A DNA stretch of 64,000 bases, from NCBI RefSeq assembly GCF_947242115.1, contig NC_074713.1, forward strand, positions 26,384,378-26,448,377. The letters run 5' to 3'. Made by a program: the position numbers and the translations under genes. Under the pieces are notes generated by a model. It was not told the DNA's origin and did not search any database. It was given only the letters and a program-made list of their open reading frames with translations. The DNA comes from Biomphalaria glabrata. Lineage: Eukaryota; Mollusca; Gastropoda; Planorbidae. Below are positions 1 to 11,100 of the stretch, one piece after another. Numbering within the stretch: the stretch's first letter is position 1; each line of letters opens with the position of its first letter.

Positions 1-179
1 TCACCATCTTTTAGATCATTTAGATCTAAAAGTCTGACAGGGGCATCCTGACTCTGTAATGTAATGATATCAATTTTTACATTTTTATTCTACTGTCACC
101 CAAGCTAAACGAATACTAGGCCTACTCTCTAAATGTAAGACAAATATTACTATAACTAACTATGCGTATTTCTCTTCAG

Positions 180-1222
180 TTACATCGCAAGATATTAAGT
201 TGTGTCCTGATGGACCTGCTAAAGATCGCTATTTGAAAGTTCATGGTGATTTCTGCTATCAGTTCGTCGTCTATCGGAAGTACACTCACTCAGAGGCCCA
301 GACTGACTGCGAGCTCCAGGGCGGGAGTCTGGTCCTGGTCAAGACGGCAGACATACAGAACTTCGTGTACCAGCAGCTCACTACGACTTATAACGACGCC
401 TATGACAGAGTCTGGATAGGCCTGAACGACCTCGCCCAGGAGGATCACTACGTCTGGGAGGATGGCACCAAGCTGGGTTTCTACAGCAACTGGTACCAGG
501 GCGAGGGTCCGAGCAGCACCACGGCCAACCATAACTTCACCCACATCACCAGAGACTGCGTGGTCATGGACATTTCTCCCTCTGTAGGCGGAAAGTGGAG
601 GGAGAGCTCCTGCGAGAGCAGCGCCGTCCTTTTGGTGTTGTCTGCTCGAGAGGCTCACTCTTACGTCTGCCAGTACAGCATTATTTCAACAACAGGTTAT
701 TCCACAACCTCATATTACTACTCCACAACGTCAACAGACTTCTTCACAAATACAGCAGATTTTTCAACAACGACATCAGACTACTCCACAACGACATCAG
801 ACTACTCCACAACGACATCAGACTACTCCACAACGACATCTGATTACTCCACAGCAGACTTTTCAACAACGAAGAAAGGCTACCCCTCATCGACAGCAGA
901 TTTTCCCACAATGACATCAGACTATTCCACAACGACATCAGACTACTCCACAAAGACATCTGATTACTCCACAGCAGACTTTTCAACAACGAAGAAAGGC
1001 TACCCCTCATCGACAGCAGATTTTCCCACAATGACATCAGACTATTCCACAATGACATCAGACTACTCCACAACGACATCCGATTACTCCACAGCAGACT
1101 TTTCAACAACAAAGAAAGGCTACCCCTCATCGACAGCAGATTTTTCCACAACGACATCAGACTACTCCACAACGACATCCGATTACTCCACAACGACATC
1201 AGAGTACTCAACAAGTGTTTAA
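180..1222 (+). CDS. L1: secreted C-type lectin with long mucin-like repeat tail (exon 2 only)
   Basis: Last exon of a CTLD gene. It opens at 180 after the acceptor TCTCTTCAG in phase 1 (two bases complete a codon); the signal-peptide exon must lie left of the window. The CTLD begins at the Cys-Pro of DIKLCPDGPAKDRYLKVHG and has six cysteines, WIGL (410-425) and a terminal CQY near 670, the long-form CTLD pattern. The sugar-site triplets EPN or QPD and WND are not evident; the region reads GEGPSS and GKWRESSC. About 180 residues of near-perfect TTSDYS / ADFSTTKKGYPSS repeats follow and end at a TAA. Unlike L2-L6 there is no Cys-rich C-terminal module, so L1 either lost it or never had it. The linker suggests dense O-glycosylation. 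Secretion is inferred from the paralogs. Confidence 0.88.
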
Positions 1223-1574
1223 GTTTTATTTGCTATATTAAAAATATACTTGTTTAAATTCTGAAATTATTATTATTATTCTTTGCCGTTTCAAAAGATC
1301 TAAATTATTTCATGTTTACAATTTATTCTAAATACACAGAATTCCGACTGCAATGGAAACCAGACAGACTACAGAAGCAGACTAAAGATTTGGTCTGCTA
1401 CAAGAAGCAGTAAAAGTGTAGACTTTGTATATGGGGATTATTTTTACAACAATCTACGTAATGATTATAACTTAGAATCTAGTCCTTTAATTACTAATGA
1501 AAAGTCACTTTTAGTCTATATATCCTACTATCTAGCCTATTTAGTTGCTTGTATTTTAGTATTTGCCTTAATGC
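1223..1574. other. Spacer after L1
   Basis: AT-rich spacer holding the L1 3' end. It contains a short ATT run near 1270; no coding signal or RNA gene seen. Confidence 0.5.
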
Positions 1575-2035
1575 CGTTAATGGCCAACCACTAGAAATTG
1601 TTGATTACTTTTGCTATCTTGGCTCCATCATATCCAACAATGCTGTACTGGATAAAGACATTAACAACGGGATAGCCAAAGCAATGGGCACCATGTCACG
1701 GTTGCAGAAAAGAGTGTGGGACAACATATTGCTGGTCGCCCTTTTTTACGGATGTATGCAAACGCTACATGAAGTACTTCAAAATCGACACTAGCAGCTG
1801 GGAAAAGGTGGCACTGGATAGATCCACATGGAGAGAGAGCATAAAGGAAGGGTCCCGGATTGCAGATGCCATACACAACAGAAGCAGAAAGAAGGGTGAA
1901 AATGCAACAGCGTCTGGTGATTATATATGCCCAACCTGTGACCCCAGCTGTGTATCAAGGATTGGCCTCTTTAGTCACACAAGAAGTGGCAAAGGGAAAA
2001 ATATTCTCCCGAGACGTAAAAATGCCTCACAGTAG
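1575..2035 (+). mobile_element. LINE 3' remnant: RT C-terminus and terminal zinc finger
   Basis: The upper part encodes VDYFCYLGSIISNNAVLDKD and GTMSRLQKRVWDN, the thumb/C-terminal part of a LINE reverse transcriptase. After an internal deletion the frame changes and continues as SSWEKVALDRSTWRESIKEG followed by CPTCDPSCVSRIGLFSHTRS, the C2H2-like finger that closes many LINE ORF2 proteins. A 5'-truncated, internally deleted dead copy. The clade is probably RTE-like, but this is inferred from the tail alone. Confidence 0.75.
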
Positions 2036-2109
2036 GTATTTATACTTTCTGACACCTGATCTTAATGTGCTCCACCCAGCTAACTATCTGATTTTACTCC
2101 GATTGTAAA

Positions 2110-2560
2110 TGTTCATAAAATGGAAGCAAATCCATAAATAGCAAACTTGTTGGTGTCTCCGCTGTACAGATATGGTGGTATGATATGGAATTAATGATAA
2201 ACAAAACATAGTTAAAACATTTTTTTTTTATTTTCTAGCCTTGGAAAATTAAAATGTAAACAAATAGCACATTACCGTTAAAACCTTTAGTATGGAGCGA
2301 AATGTCCAGACAGTCCTTAGCAGTGCAGAGTCATATAAGGGTTACAAATATTTGTGAATATTTGTACGATCGGCTGACAGTAACAAAACATGCACTTTGT
2401 ATCACCCCCCCCCCCTAACGGCGGGCCTGCGGTAGTTGCCCTTACTCGCCACCCATATCGTCTCTGGTCGGCACCTTCGATATGGGGTCTCGGAGGTCAC
2501 ACTCTGGTCTGACATTCAAATTTTATCTAGAGACCTATAATAAGGCACTAAGCTTTGTCC
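2110..2560. other. Non-coding spacer with C-run and repeat-like GC patch
   Basis: Contains a C homopolymer near 2405 and a GC-rich stretch (2415-2540) unlike its AT-rich surroundings, probably dispersed-repeat sequence adjoining the LINE tail that follows. No gene seen. Confidence 0.4.
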
Positions 2561-2564
2561 TTAT

Positions 2565-2757
2565 CTTATCTTTTATAATACAGACGTTACTTCAAAAAAA
2601 AAAAGGGAGATAATTATGTCCTACGCGTCATGCATTTAGTCTTGCATATTAACCAATAACCTAAATTCTTCCAAGTCACTGGTTTTCCTGGCTAGCTCAG
2701 GCAACCCATTCCATGCTCTAATAGCACTAGGGAAGAATGAAATCAACATCTGAAAGG
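2565..2757 (-). mobile_element. CR1/Jockey-like LINE 3' tail
   Basis: On the minus strand it reads SFFPSAIRAWNGLPELARKT then a stop, the usual C-terminus of CR1/Jockey-group LINE proteins. A short 3' UTR ends in GATAA repeats at about 2565. Nearly the same tail lies in opposite orientation at 8342-8520, and its UTR alone at 47170-47260. Confidence 0.75.
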
Positions 2758-2793
2758 CTAAAAAAGAGGTTAAATACCTGTCGCTAAAGTACC

Positions 2794-2866
2794 GGGGCTG
2801 TAGCTCAAGTGGTAGAGCGCTCGCTTAGCATGTGAGAGGTACAGGGATCGATACCCTGCTGCTCCA
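2794..2866 (+). tRNA. tRNA-Ala (anticodon AGC)
   Basis: A 73-nt cloverleaf: acceptor GGGGCTG/CTGCTCC with discriminator A (one G-U and one mismatch), D stem GCTC/GAGC, anticodon stem CTCGC/GTGAG with loop TTAGCAT giving AGC, variable loop AGGTA, T stem CAGGG/CCCTG. No intron and no encoded CCA. A T run follows as a Pol III terminator. Identical over all 73 nt to the copy at 11028, while the flanks differ. Confidence 0.93.
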
Positions 2867-3588
2867 GAATTTTTATTTATATTTTACATTGTTTTAAGCT
2901 CAAGAGTAAAGGCGGAATTATATAGAAAATGATAGCGAATCTTGGTATACATCTATTTATCTATCTTAATATTGTAGATATGCTGAACTGTTTTTTCTCA
3001 TATAGCCAAGCTAAGTTTTTAAAGACTAAAAAAAGATTAAAAAGTAAAATAGTTAGTATTAATTGTGTAGATCACGTATTGATTATTCCTATAAAATGAT
3101 TAGTGCGCTTTTGTTTTTGTGTACACATTTCAGATGTTTCTTCAGAACTGATGTTTATTACATCATTACCCAAACCTGTAGGACAGCGGGCAGGGCTCAG
3201 ACCCCAGGACCATCAAGACAACAGCCCAGAGTGCGTACCATACGACGGGGCAGTCATCCACTTTGATTCAATCTTTTGTAAGAGACGCCTTAGAAGTACG
3301 CGGACCATTGGGCTAGTGTCTAACCCGATAAGACATAAATAAGGATTTGTTCTACACTGTCCTAGTCTACTTTTCTGACAACTATGTTAACCGCTTATGT
3401 TCTAACACTCCATCGCGTTTTAGATTAACTTTAATCAGTTTGTTGAGAGAAAATTTATCAAAGATTAAAAAAAAAATTAGAAAGCAGAAACACTATTTAT
3501 CAATAAAACGGGAATCGATGCATTATTATAAACATAAAAAATATTATTAAATTATAGTCTATTATAAGTGAACCAATACTATGCATTT
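2867..3588. other. Non-coding spacer
   Basis: AT-rich. Around 3170-3320 there is a moderately GC-rich patch with short overlapping open frames but no recognisable protein. Nothing further supported. Confidence 0.4.
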
Positions 3589-4125
3589 GTGAGCAGGTCA
3601 GGAGGCGCTGAGAGACCTTTTCTCTGCTCAACATTAAATTTTATTTACAGTAGGCAGATGTTAGCTCTACTGGGTGGGCTTCATCTGTGACACCTCAGTC
3701 TGTGACTAAGGGGCTAGAGTCGCCTAAGTAACCAGACATACTAACCTAAACTAAATGAAAGCACCAACGAAACTTTACTTGAAATTAAATAAGACAAAAT
3801 GAACCTTTATTTACATATACAAAAAAAATAGATCAATAATAAAATATAATGTATACACTAGTAACACTAACCACTACAACTGAACCCAGTAACTAACTAA
3901 AATCCTCTAGATACTCTAGATCTATGTTACTACAAATACTAACAAACGAACCCAACCAACTATCTAACTAAATCACTACAACTACTACACTAGACCTAGA
4001 TCTACACTAACACTAAAACAAGAACACCTTAGTACCTTACTATTCACTAAGAACAGACTAAGCCACAAGATCTAAGCCGACTAGTGTTGATGCTAGGACA
4101 AATTTGTACAAATACTCCTTCTTCC
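3589..4125 (-). mobile_element. Partial LTR fossil, same family as 6607-7558
   Basis: The first ~200 bp match the left part of 6607-7558 (starting TGTGAGCAGGTCAGGAG; shared block TAGCTCTACTGGGTGGG), then the copies diverge. It abuts the 3' end of the LINE at 4130. Read on the minus strand this is the downstream part of an LTR, with AATAAA/ATTTAATG-type sequence near its end. Old and partial. Confidence 0.55.
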
Positions 4126-6606
4126 CTAGTGCTCTTCCATCCATCCATCCCAGTGGCACTACAGCCCATGGAGGGCTCTGGCCTGCTTTAACACATCCTT
4201 CCATTCAGATCTCTCCTGGGCCTTTCGTCTCCACGCCCTAACCCCAACCTGCTTCAGATCTGCTTCCACATCATCTATCCATCGCATTCGAGGTCTGCCT
4301 TTGGGTCGCCTGCATTTTGGTTTTTGCCTGTATACGATTTTCGCCCCTCTGTTGTCTGACATTCTTTCAAGGTGACCTGCCCAACGTAGTTTGTTCTTTT
4401 TTATTTCGTTCACTATTGGTGGGTCTTCATACAATTGATATATCTCATGGTTAGTGCGTGTTTTCACCCTGTTTCATCCTGTATGGCACCATAGATTTTC
4501 CTAAGAATTTTTCTTTCCCAAGTGTTAAGTAAATTTTCAGATGTCTTTGTCAGTGCCCACGTCTCACTTGCATACATTGCTGCTGGTCTTATTATAGTTT
4601 TGTATATTATTTTCTTGGTTTTCCTTGAAATCATTTTGCTCTTTAGTAAATGATGGGTGCTATAAAATGCCCTGTTGCCTCCTGCTATTCTTTCCCTTAT
4701 TTCTGTTAGTAGGTCATTTTTTAAATTAATAGTACTTCCTAGATATTTGAAAGTTTGGACGTTTTCAAATTCGTGGTCTTTGATTTTGATATTTTGTCCC
4801 TCTGTTTGATTGTCTTTTGTCATTGTGATGTACTTGGTTTTACTGTCATTGACCTCAAGTCCAGCTGGTCGAGATGCTTCTTCTAGTTGTATGAAGGCTC
4901 TAGCGATGTCAGAGGTTTCTTTACCCAATAAGGCAATGCCATCGGCATAAGCAAGGTATTGTAGAGGTTGGCTGTATATCGTCCCTGTTGGTTGTGGATC
5001 CGTGTTTTCTCTCCTGAAGTAGTAATAGTTCCCCTTGTGTTTATGTGTATATTTCTTATAACTCTCTCCAGTGTTAAATTGAAAAGCATGCAGGAAAGTG
5101 CGTCTCCTTGTCTTAATCCTCGTTTAATCCTAAATTCCCGTGAGTGTTCTCCTTGTATTATGACTTTGCTTTTTGAGTTGTTTAATGTCATATGTATAAG
5201 TCTTGTCAGCTTGTTGGGTATTCCAAAATCCTGTAGAGTGTCATATAGGTATTTCCTTCTGATACTGTCATAAGCCATTTTATAGTCTATAAAGAGTTGG
5301 TGGATTAGTATGTTGTATTCATAGCATTTTTCTAGTATACATCTTAGTGTGAAGATGTGGTCGGTTGTGGATTTGTTGGGTCTGAAACCACATTGGTAGT
5401 CACCTAAGATTTCTTCTGAATATTTTCCAAGCCTCTTAGTTATAAGCCTAGACATTTAGTAGAGAGATTCCTCTGTAATTACAGCACTTTAACTTGGATC
5501 ATTTTTTGTGTATTGGGGTTATAAGAGCCGTTTCCCATTCTGTTGGTATTACTTCTTCTTCCCAAAGTCTTGATATTAGTCTGTGTATTTGGGAATGTAA
5601 GTCTTTCCCTCCACATTTAATTAGTTCTGCTGTGATTTGGTCCTCTCCTGGTGCTTTGTGATTCTTCATGGTCCTAATTATTTCTGATGTTTCAATAAGT
5701 GTTGGAGGGTTCATTAAGGGATCTGGTTCCCCATGTGGCAGTTCATATTCTTTATTGTCTCCATCTTCAGTGGTATTTAGGATCTCCTCAAAGTATTCAG
5801 CCCATCTCTCAATGACCCTGCTGTTTTCTGTGATAGGTGATCATCTTTGTTCTCACACATGTGTGATCTAGCTTGAAATCCGTTCTTTTCATCTTTAATT
5901 TTCATATACATTCCTCTCATGTCTCCCTCCTTTGCTAGTTCCTCAATTTGAGTAATCTTGGACTTTTCCCATTCCCGTTTTTTCTTTCTTACAACTTTTG
6001 TGGCCCTTCTTCTTGCTTCATTGTATTGCTGTCTAGTGTTTCTGGTTTCTCTCTGTAGCATTATCATTCGGGCATTGTTCTTATCTTCTAAAGTTTGTCT
6101 GCATTCATCATCATACCACCCTATTTTCTCGTTCTTTTGTTTAAATCCAACTACCTCTTCTGCTGTTCTTTTGATAGCATGCTTTATTATTTCCCAATGC
6201 TCATTTATGTTATTTTCGCTGTCCTTTTCTAATGTTGTCAGTTGCGTTTGGAGTGCCATTCTATAAGTTTCTGCAACAAGAGGATCCTTTGTGAGTTTTT
6301 GACTATCATATTGCTGTGCTCTCTTTCTTTGGTAATTGTGTATGGTACTTATTCTTTGTCTAAGTTTAGCTTTTACTAATAGGTGGTCTGAGTCAGCATT
6401 AGCTCCTCTGAAACTTCTTACATCTAGTATGTCTGATCCATGTCTCTTATCTATGAGTATATGATCTATTTGATTCTGGGTGTTGCCATCAGGTGAGATC
6501 CAGGTAACCTTGTGAATATTCTTATGTTGGAATTTTGTGCTGCTGATAGACATTCCTTTTCCTGATGCAAAATCCACTAATCTTATGCCATTATTGTTGG
6601 TCTCTT

Positions 6607-7558
6607 TGTGAGCAGGTCAGGAGTGGCGCTACTGAGTGAGGCCTTTTTGTTATCTGCTGCTCAACATTTATTCAATATTTTTACAGTAGGCAGGTGGTAG
6701 CTCTACTGGGTGGGCCCAATCTGTGCACCTCGGTCTGCGACCAAGGGGCTAGAGTAGCCTAAGCAACCAGACAGCACAATCAAACTAAACTAAACTAAAC
6801 TAAACTAAAAGGAAACAAACTAAAAAAAAAACAACCAACTAAATTTATAAAACAACTTATATATACTTTATTTACATGAAACCAAAACAACAGTAATAAA
6901 ACTAAATATACACACTACTAAACTTCTTCTTCTTCTTCTTCATCGTTCTCATTGTTATGTTGGAGTGTTCATATGACTAGACCAATACATGAGATAAACT
7001 GCGCAGTGGTTTCCAAATCAGGGAGCTCTCCATATAGTTTTCTTTCTATTGGGGCGATTTGGGGCCAATGTCTTATACGGGCCTCTTGGTAGAGAGAGCA
7101 GTTTTGGAGGACGACACACTACTAAACGATTAATCAACCCTACTTAACTGAACCTAACAAATAAAGCAGCTATTTGGCAGAACTACAACAGTAAGCTGCT
7201 AGTAGCAGCAATAATTACTACGGCAGCTATGGCAGCAGTAAAAGCAGTTAGGCAGACAGGCAGTCCACACAGAGAACGTCCACACAGGAACAACACTAAA
7301 AATAACTTTCTAACTCACTGCTTGGTCACACAGACCAGCTAATCAAGCACTGACCAGCGGTCAACACCGGAAAAAGGGACAAGACACGAAAGCATCCGTT
7401 CTATTTATAGAGCCAGGTCATGACTCATCTACACTAACTTTAAAGTTAAAGAGCTGGCGGGAGACAGGCATGCAATCAGCACTAGCCTAGATAGTTTACA
7501 AAAATTAAAATACAGATATAAATAGATAAAAAATTAGATCTAGGAGCGCCAGCTCACA
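6607..7558 (-). mobile_element. Solo LTR fossil inside the LINE
   Basis: Ends are TGTGAGC...GCTCACA, flanked by the 4-bp duplication TCTT (6603-6606 and 7559-7562). Read on the minus strand it has an LTR layout: a TATA-like CTATAAATAG (around 7404), and an AATAAA about 50 bp before the end. No internal coding region or second LTR is present, so it looks like a solo LTR of an LTR retrotransposon of unknown family. It is younger than its host LINE and older than the LINE tail inserted in it. Confidence 0.65.
6924..7113 (-). mobile_element. LINE 3' tail (RNase H-end type) inserted in the solo LTR
   Basis: Minus strand encodes VLQNCSLYQEARIRHWPQ and LYGELPDLETTAQFISCIGL then stop, followed by a GAA microsatellite tail. 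This is the C-terminus of LINE proteins that end in an RNase H-like region. It is flanked by a perfect 14-bp target duplication, ACACACTACTAAAC, at 6910-6923 and 7114-7127. A 5'-truncated insertion of about 190 bp. A relative lies at 46800-47060. Confidence 0.85.
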
Positions 7559-8341
7559 TCTTAATGTAATCCAATTTATGCATTGAAATCTCCTAGGACT
7601 ATTTTGATGTCATGCTTTGGTGCTTCATCATAAATTCTCTCCAGTCCATCATAGAAGGCTTCTTTTGTGTTATCATCTGCATCTTCAGTAGGGGCATGAA
7701 CATTGATAAATGATATGTTGAAGAATTTTCCTTTCAAACGTAGTGAGCAGAGTCTATCACTTACAGGTTTAAATCCAATGACATTACCTACCATTTCCTT
7801 TTTAACAGTAAAAGCTGTACCTAAGTTGTTAGTGCTTCCACCACTATAAAATATAGTATACTCCTTGGTTCTGAGAATGTCCGAGTCTTTCCACCTGATT
7901 TCCTGTAGGGCTACAAGGGGTATCCTATATTTCTTTAACACTTCAGTTGGGCTAGCGCACCTGCTCTATAAAGGCTTAGCACGTTCCATGTCGCAAAACG
8001 AAAATCATGTCCTTTTCCAGGCCTAGGTCGTTTTCCGTTGAGATCTGTCCGGGTTTTCTTGTGTGTATTAGCTTTCGTAACAGTATTTTTTTTATGACAG
8101 AGTTGTTAGTCCTGTGCATAACCATCTGGGGGGCTGCCCCTTTCAGCTCTCTGGATAGCTGCCTTTATTTTCGGGTAAGGTGCCCTAGCCTTTGTGGATC
8201 CCTCCACTTCCTGTAAGGCAGCAGGTTTGATTTTGGTCCACCCCGGGTATTTTATTTCCCCGGTACCCACCATATCTGGAGGGCATTCCCCTATCCGCCA
8301 CCTGGGGAGGCGCTCGATGGGAGATCAAAAACTCCACACGA

Positions 8342-8520
8342 GTCCCTAGTGCTATTAGAGCATGGAATGGGTTGCCTGAGCTAGCCAGGAAAACCAGTGA
8401 CTTGGCAGAATTTAAGTCATTGGTTAATATGCATGACTAAATGCATGACGCGTAGGACGTAAACATCTTCTTTTTTGAATTAACATCTGTATTATCTAAG
8501 ATAAGATAAGATTCCTAGAT
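8342..8520 (+). mobile_element. CR1/Jockey-like LINE 3' tail
   Basis: Encodes VPSAIRAWNGLPELARKTSD ending at the TAA at 8438, then a 3' UTR ending in AAGATAAGATAAG. Same family as 2565-2757, opposite strand. It starts right at the 5' end of the RTE-like LINE. Confidence 0.75.
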
Positions 8521-9109
8521 CTATAGACGCAATAACAATAGTAGCAATAAATGCAGCAGAGGTTATAGCAGCAATGTTACTAATATAAGATACAGCAGCT
8601 ATATCCATCAGCATGTATTTCAGCAGTAATAATAGCCTGCAATACATAAATGCAAAACTATAAATACAAAATCATATATTCTATTAGATCTAGAACATAA
8701 ACAACATATTCATATCAGTCTAAGCTGGGCGCCGCCATTTTCAATACAGCATGTTGGGAACAACTGTCAACTCTTTTGAAAAATATTCCAAAAACTAAAT
8801 TAAGATATATCTAGCATATTTACACATAGTGTGACATAGATCTAGTAAAAGAAAATAAAAAATAGTTATAAACTTACAGGCCGTCCCAGGTACAGTAATA
8901 TAGAAATGATTAAATAAGTATACGCCAGATCACTAAGATCATCAAATGTCACACAGACAGCAATATACTTTACTGACCGCTGGTTAACTGTACAGGATGT
9001 AGCATGGATTTAACTATTTATACTACCCGCACTAACCCATATAAAAATATGCGGAAGTACAATTATAGAATCTGACACTTACCTATAAAAAGAATATATA
9101 AAAATAGCT
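8521..9109. other. Non-coding spacer, AT-rich
   Basis: Contains AGATCT words and scattered CAGCA repeats (8545-8640). No gene seen. Confidence 0.45.
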
Positions 9110-9720
9110 CTAACCTATACAACAAAAATACATATAAACATAGCTCTGGGAGCGCAAGGTCACACATTTAAGATGCCAGTGCTTTGATAATAGTTTTTCG
9201 TAGTTTGGTTCCAATTGGGAAGTAATTATTCTTAGAATGAACTGAGGTCTACGTTGTGAATCTATTTCTGAAACAGTTCTTCTTAGGCGGCTCAAAATAA
9301 ATATTCAAACATGGAACAAAATTCTCATAGCAAGAGAAATTAAATTTGGAAAACTAAATTTCGGCAAGGTTTTCGTAGAACTCAAATTTTTGAATATTAA
9401 GAAGTTTTTATTAGGGTTTATTATTAGCCACGTTTGATTCTCTTACAATTTACATTAAATTGCATTCTAAAAATATCTAAATCCTTTTCATTGCACAGAA
9501 GTTTTAAATTTTTAATTTGTCATGAAATAATTGTATTATCTTCATGATACCTAAGCTTGTTTTCCTTCACAACAGTCAATAGACGAGACAAGTCACTTTC
9601 AGCTAGCTGATTTGTAAATAAAATAAGATGTTTAAAACCTTTACTGTGACCACCAGATATCGTTAATAAATGGATTTTTCCCTGTATCTTAGTATTGAAT
9701 TTGTTCACGTGATGAAGAGC
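9110..9720 (-). mobile_element. Possible degraded retroelement fragment
   Basis: Minus strand reads SRLRRTVSEIDSQRRPQFIL and YEKLLSKHWHLK, faintly like the segment ahead of the endonuclease in Penelope/DIRS-type proteins; an upstream piece (9708-9520) is open but unrecognised. The match is weak and from memory of the family; it could equally be random coding-like sequence. Confidence 0.25.
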
Positions 9721-10476
9721 TGTGTAAATGCAAACTCTAAGGAGCTATGGATCCTTTTCTAATATTTCCCAGTCCACAGACCAGTTTTCTCATGGATGAG
9801 AGACACTATTTCCTTCTGTTATTTCATTAAACTCGCTCGAAATCTTGTCCTGCATTAAGCCATCTTACTGTCATGTAGTACAACACATTCAAGTAGTCAG
9901 ACTGCATTGAATTCAATAACTCTTGTAATAGTTTGTAAGCTCAAGTGAACGAATAGTATTTACATTTTACTAATACATAGAAGACTTAATTTTATATTTA
10001 AGACATTTATATAGAGACTATTTTGATGCATGATGCATCTAAGGAAAACAACATCCCGTTTTAATTGAAAATTCAAGATATCATATTTTGGAGTTCTATC
10101 TATCGTAAAATTCAAGAAAAATATCTTGCCCTTATTTTATATAGTGACTTTATGCTGTTCCCTTCAAGAAAAAGATATAAGATAACTCTCGAGTAACACA
10201 ATTTTATTTTCTTATAAATAATAGGCTACTAATTACACAGTATCATTCACATCGGCCCTTTCGTCCATAGTAGCTAAGTAGAACTTTTAGGTTAGCTGTG
10301 ATGGACACTTTTTATTGATGTTATAATTTTGAGAGAAAAACTTCTGAGCACTATAAACTTTCGAAAAAGATTTTTCTGGCTTAATAATTCTTTCATTGAT
10401 TTTTTCATTTTTGTTTTTTTCCATCATTTGTCATGGATTCCTAAGGAATATATTTTTGTTTAGTTAGAAGTGAAGT
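9721..10476. other. Non-coding spacer
   Basis: AT-rich, no repeat unit, RNA gene or coding exon recognised. Confidence 0.4.
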
Positions 10477-10559
10477 ATTGGAATATATTATAGTTCTTAT
10501 GAACGACCATGGTTTCATAGCAAATGAAAATGGGACCTTATTGTTTGTGGCAATATTAT

Positions 10560-10745
10560 TTCAAAGTTTACCAAAAGAAAATCCGCTGCCGAGGACAGAC
10601 ACAGTCGGCGAAAAGAAAACCTTAATCCACCACCGGCGGACAATGGTAATGCTTGCCCTAAATGTGGCAAAATATCTAGGTCACAACCGGGGCTGCGTAT
10701 CCACGGGAAATACTGCATTCCTCATTAATCTTCGGACTCGAAGAC
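10560..10745 (+). mobile_element. LINE 3' tail with terminal zinc finger
   Basis: The + strand reads KRKSAAEDRHSRRKENLNPP then CPKCGKISRSQPGLRIHGKY, a C2H2-like finger of the type ending LINE ORF2 proteins. Same theme as 1575-2035, 13850-14340 and 15060-15435, with different sequences, so several related LINE subfamilies left tails here. Confidence 0.6.
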
Positions 10746-11027
10746 AAGCATAATTATTATAATTATTGTTTCAACTAGCGTAAAAATATGTTTTTTTTCC
10801 CCCATTGTGAATGACATTAAATTAGTATACTATTAGGCCTACAAAACTTGTGGCGGGTTGAATGAAACTTTTCACAGGCCAAACTTTGCCCGCTGGCCTT
10901 AGTTTGCCCATTGCTGATCTAGACTAAATTGCAACCATATCATTAGAAAAGAAAGCATCTAAAAGATTCTAGCAGATGAGAATAAAAAAAAAAGAGAAAG
11001 AATTATAATTGTCTTGATTTAGTAAGT

Positions 11028-11100
11028 GGGGCTGTAGCTCAAGTGGTAGAGCGCTCGCTTAGCATGTGAGAGGTACAGGGATCGATACCCTGCTGCTCCA
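11028..11100 (+). tRNA. tRNA-Ala (anticodon AGC), second copy
   Basis: All 73 nt are identical to 2794-2866, with the same cloverleaf and loop TTAGCAT. A long T run follows (11104 on). Flanks are unrelated to the first copy, so this is dispersion or gene conversion of a tRNA gene rather than a recent block duplication. Confidence 0.93.

Larger units (their letters stand above)
4130..8330 (-). mobile_element. RTE-like LINE, degraded, interrupted by an LTR fossil
   Basis: Minus strand. An apurinic-type endonuclease is seen at 8010-7576 (ATWNV, then VALQEIRWK, then VLGDFNA); a linker at 6577-5777 carries FQHKNIHKVTWISPDGNTQN and QIDHILIDKR; the reverse transcriptase at 5714-4464 shows CGFRPNKSTTDHIF, LRQGDALSC and YLGSTINLK; the C-terminus at 4467-4159 reads WAGHLERM and GRPRMRWIDDVEADL. 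The ORF is split over at least five frame changes or stops, so it is dead. A terminal GGAT-type microsatellite is visible at 4138. The endonuclease style (like craniofacial development protein 2 annotations) points to RTE or a near relative. A 952-bp solo LTR splits it between endonuclease and linker. Confidence 0.85.

Noticed and set aside
744-1214. Long minus-strand frame of SLMSLW repeats opposite the L1 stalk
   Set aside because: It is the antisense shadow of the coding repeat in L1; repeat units of a multiple of three keep several frames open.
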